Assembly: GCA_002363515.1 (NCBI GenBank)
Contig: DEVX01000023.1
Location: forward strand, 1-9,647
Direction of reading: 5' to 3'
DNA: 9,647 bases
Source: Candidatus Saccharibacteria bacterium UBA3225
GTDB lineage: Bacteria; Patescibacteriota; Saccharimonadia; Saccharimonadales; Saccharimonadaceae
A model generated the notes under the pieces. The model worked only from the letters and a program-made list of their open reading frames with translations. It was not told the DNA's origin and did not search any database. Positions 8,066-9,647 of the stretch are shown here, one piece after another; the stretch's first letter is position 1; every line of letters begins with the position of its first letter. The position numbers and the translations under genes are program-made.

Positions 8066-9647
8066 AAATCCTCCTTTTTCTGCTCTTCAATAATGTGAGC
8101 ATATGTTTTTAGCAAGCCCTCAGGCATGGCAACAAATTCAATTTCGAAATCTGTATCATAATTGTCCTCGAAAGCGTCGCGACTATAGGAAAATACATAT
8201 AGTTTAACTGGCTTATTGTCGGTATTCTTTTCTTTAATATTTTTTATAATTTCTTCGAGCGAAAATGGCTCAAACACCATGCCTACATACTTTTCTGCCG
8301 ATTCATATAATGCATAATCCTCGTTCACGTCGAGCTGTTTAAATGCGTTTTCTTTGACTTGGATGACATTTTCCATGTAGACAACAATATCCTGACGGTT
8401 CGCATCAATACTTGTTTTTTTCTCACGATGATTAATTTTGTAATAGCGTAGATTAGCTGGAATTCTCGGAACCTTCCCGTAGCCTTTTATCACATTTTTT
8501 ATACGTTTGTATGTAATTTCTTCTGCGATTTTTGCCCCACCTTTTTTGTCTCCATTATTCGTACAGAGGATGAATTGCCGCTCACCGCCATCTTTGAAGT
8601 TTTGATCCAATACAGCGTGACCCATAGATCCCGAGCCAGCAAAGAAGTCCAGAATAATGGCATCTTTCTTTTTGGCCGAAACCAGTATTTTTTCTAGTAA
8701 CAATAATGGCTTCTTCCCGCTCGGAAACTTTACTCCCCCTTCTGCATTTATGTTTCCGTATCCGGCGGAAGTATCCCATATGTCACCTAAGATATCGCTC
8801 TTTATATATTCGCCATCTATCTCTTGGCAAGAATCGCCTAAAGACCTCATGAAACGAATCAGACCGCCGCTGCCTCCTTCTTGAACTAATCCTAACCCAT
8901 TATGATAGACTATTTGTCCTTTTACTAGCCTATCTAGTTCATCATTAGTTAAGTCATCCTTTGAATATGGTGATGTAGAAAATTGTTTGTCTGCTAATTC
9001 GGAAATAATACGTTTTCTAAATGCATCATTGAAGGTTAGTAACTGTTCTATCGTTTTTTTACTGATTGATAGGTTATACTTTTTAAATACATCTAAATAT
9101 TTTGCTTTGAACCACTCTACCGTGGAATACCTTTTACCGCCATCAAGTACAAATTCGTGACTATCATATAAATAATTTCTCGATTTGCAGTATAGCGGTT
9201 GCAGAGTTATATCCCTATTGTTCTTATATACCAATACATAATCTTTTACTTTTATATACGATTTATCTTTATGCGCAGCTTTTGTTCCGAATACGCTACT
9301 AGCCGATTGATTAACGATAGTGGAAACATAATTCGATTCGCCAAACACCTCATCGCATAATAATTTGAGCGCCGATAGTTCTATGTCATCTATGGAGATA
9401 TAAATGATGCCGTCTTCTTTGAGTATATTCTTTGCTAACTTTAGCCTTGGCTCCATAAAGCTGAGCCACTTACTATGGCGGAATTCATCTTCGGAATCTA
9501 CATAGTCATCATTGTAAATAAAATCTTTATTGCCGGTATTGTATGGCGGATCGATATAGATAACATCTATCTTTCCTTCATGGGTATAACTGAGTGCAGT
9601 AAGTGCCTCAAGGTTGTCTCCCTCTATCAGAATATGGTTGGGGGCAT
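8062..9647 (-). CDS. mod: Type III restriction-modification DNA methyltransferase subunit Mod (5' end beyond window)
   Basis: This is an adenine-N6 DNA methyltransferase that gives a type III restriction system its recognition specificity and protects host DNA using S-adenosylmethionine. The frame stays open to the right edge, so the start codon is outside the window; 527 residues are visible from the first full codon at 9645. The catalytic motif IV DPPYNTG lies at visible residues 32-38 (nt 9552-9532), followed by a typical segment ending HSKWLSFMEPRL. The SAM-binding motif I, DFFAGSGSMGHAV, starts at visible residue 333 (nt 8649). Motif IV before motif I is the beta-class order usual for type III Mod. 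The roughly 270 residues between hold the AT-rich presumed target recognition domain (about nt 9300-8750). The gene ends in TGA, overlapping the res start as ATGA. An internal ATG at 9456 is not the start, because motif IV lies upstream of it. No frameshift is visible. Confidence 0.95.
   Translation of the reverse strand, partial: APNHILIEGDNLEALTALSYTHEGKIDVIYIDPPYNTGNKDFIYNDDYVDSEDEFRHSKWLSFMEPRLKLAKNILKEDGIIYISIDDIELSALKLLCDEVFGESNYVSTIVNQSASSVFGTKAAHKDKSYIKVKDYVLVYKNNRDITLQPLYCKSRNYLYDSHEFVLDGGKRYSTVEWFKAKYLDVFKKYNLSISKKTIEQLLTFNDAFRKRIISELADKQFSTSPYSKDDLTNDELDRLVKGQIVYHNGLGLVQEGGSGGLIRFMRSLGDSCQEIDGEYIKSDILGDIWDTSAGYGNINAEGGVKFPSGKKPLLLLEKILVSAKKKDAIILDFFAGSGSMGHAVLDQNFKDGGERQFILCTNNGDKKGGAKIAEEITYKRIKNVIKGYGKVPRIPANLRYYKINHREKKTSIDANRQDIVVYMENVIQVKENAFKQLDVNEDYALYESAEKYVGMVFEPFSLEEIIKNIKEKNTDNKPVKLYVFSYSRDAFEDNYDTDFEIEFVAMPEGLLKTYAHIIEEQKKEDL
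8069..8076 (-). promoter_or_regulatory. Ribosome binding site of res inside the mod 3' end
   Basis: AAGGAGGA on the minus strand is a near-perfect SD. It lies within the last codons of mod, 3 nt before the res ATG at 8065, and the mod TGA overlaps that ATG. The site fixes the res start and allows ribosomes finishing mod to reinitiate on res. Confidence 0.85.

Noticed and set aside
6055..8779. Short minus-strand frames inside res (6055-6249) and mod (8582-8779)
   Set aside because: They are alternative frames of genes with clear conserved motifs, and their translations are unrelated to any pattern I know.
8415..9060. Two runs of seven A on the coding strand of mod (8415-8421 and 9054-9060), as possible phase-variation tracts
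   Set aside because: Phase-variable type III mod genes usually carry much longer homopolymers or tandem repeats. Seven A in a gene with many lysine codons is ordinary, and the frame is intact.
8062..9456. Mod starting at ATG 9456 as a complete 464-aa protein
   Set aside because: The catalytic DPPYNTG motif lies in the same open frame upstream of that ATG, so the true start is beyond the right edge.
1..9647. CRISPR arrays, tRNA or rRNA genes, insertion sequences and rho-independent terminators
   Set aside because: I saw no regularly spaced repeats, cloverleaf-like sequence, transposase motifs or GC-rich hairpin followed by a T run. Genes fill almost the whole window, and the only gap of note is 51 bp.

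Overview
The window is one stretch of bacterial DNA in which every supported gene lies on the minus strand, so transcription runs from the right edge to the left. Five of the genes form what looks like a single defence operon. In transcription order they are: a type III restriction-modification methyltransferase (mod, cut by the right edge), its helicase-nuclease partner (res), an unrecognised 287-aa protein, a 1380-aa superfamily 1 (UPF1-like) helicase with a Vsr/MTES_1575-type nuclease domain near its C-terminus, and an unrecognised 206-aa polar protein. A sixth gene begins at position 86 and leaves through the left edge; a separate short promoter sits in front of it.

The host cannot be named. 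The DNA is moderately AT-rich. The operon genes have good purine-rich Shine-Dalgarno (SD) sequences. TGA acts as a normal stop (end of mod). This means a bacterium using ribosome-binding-site-led translation and the ordinary stop set. It argues against Bacteroidota, which mostly lack SD sites, and against lineages that read TGA as an amino acid. No phage, transposase, tRNA, rRNA or CRISPR feature was seen.

The operon junctions are very tight: ATGA overlap (mod/res), a 16-bp gap holding only an SD and spacer (res/287 aa), TAATG overlap (287 aa/helicase), and a 2-bp gap (helicase/206 aa). This suggests coupled translation at fixed ratios. Mod and Res are a complete-looking type III pair: adenine methylation by Mod, ATP-dependent translocation and cleavage by Res. 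The second half would be an independent helicase-nuclease module. My main inference is that the 287-aa protein corresponds to the N-terminal domain that other large UPF1-like/Vsr helicases carry in the same chain, here encoded separately just ahead of a helicase that begins almost directly at its Walker A motif. The two modules may act as two defence layers, or the extra genes may extend the type III enzyme. The sequence alone does not decide between these.
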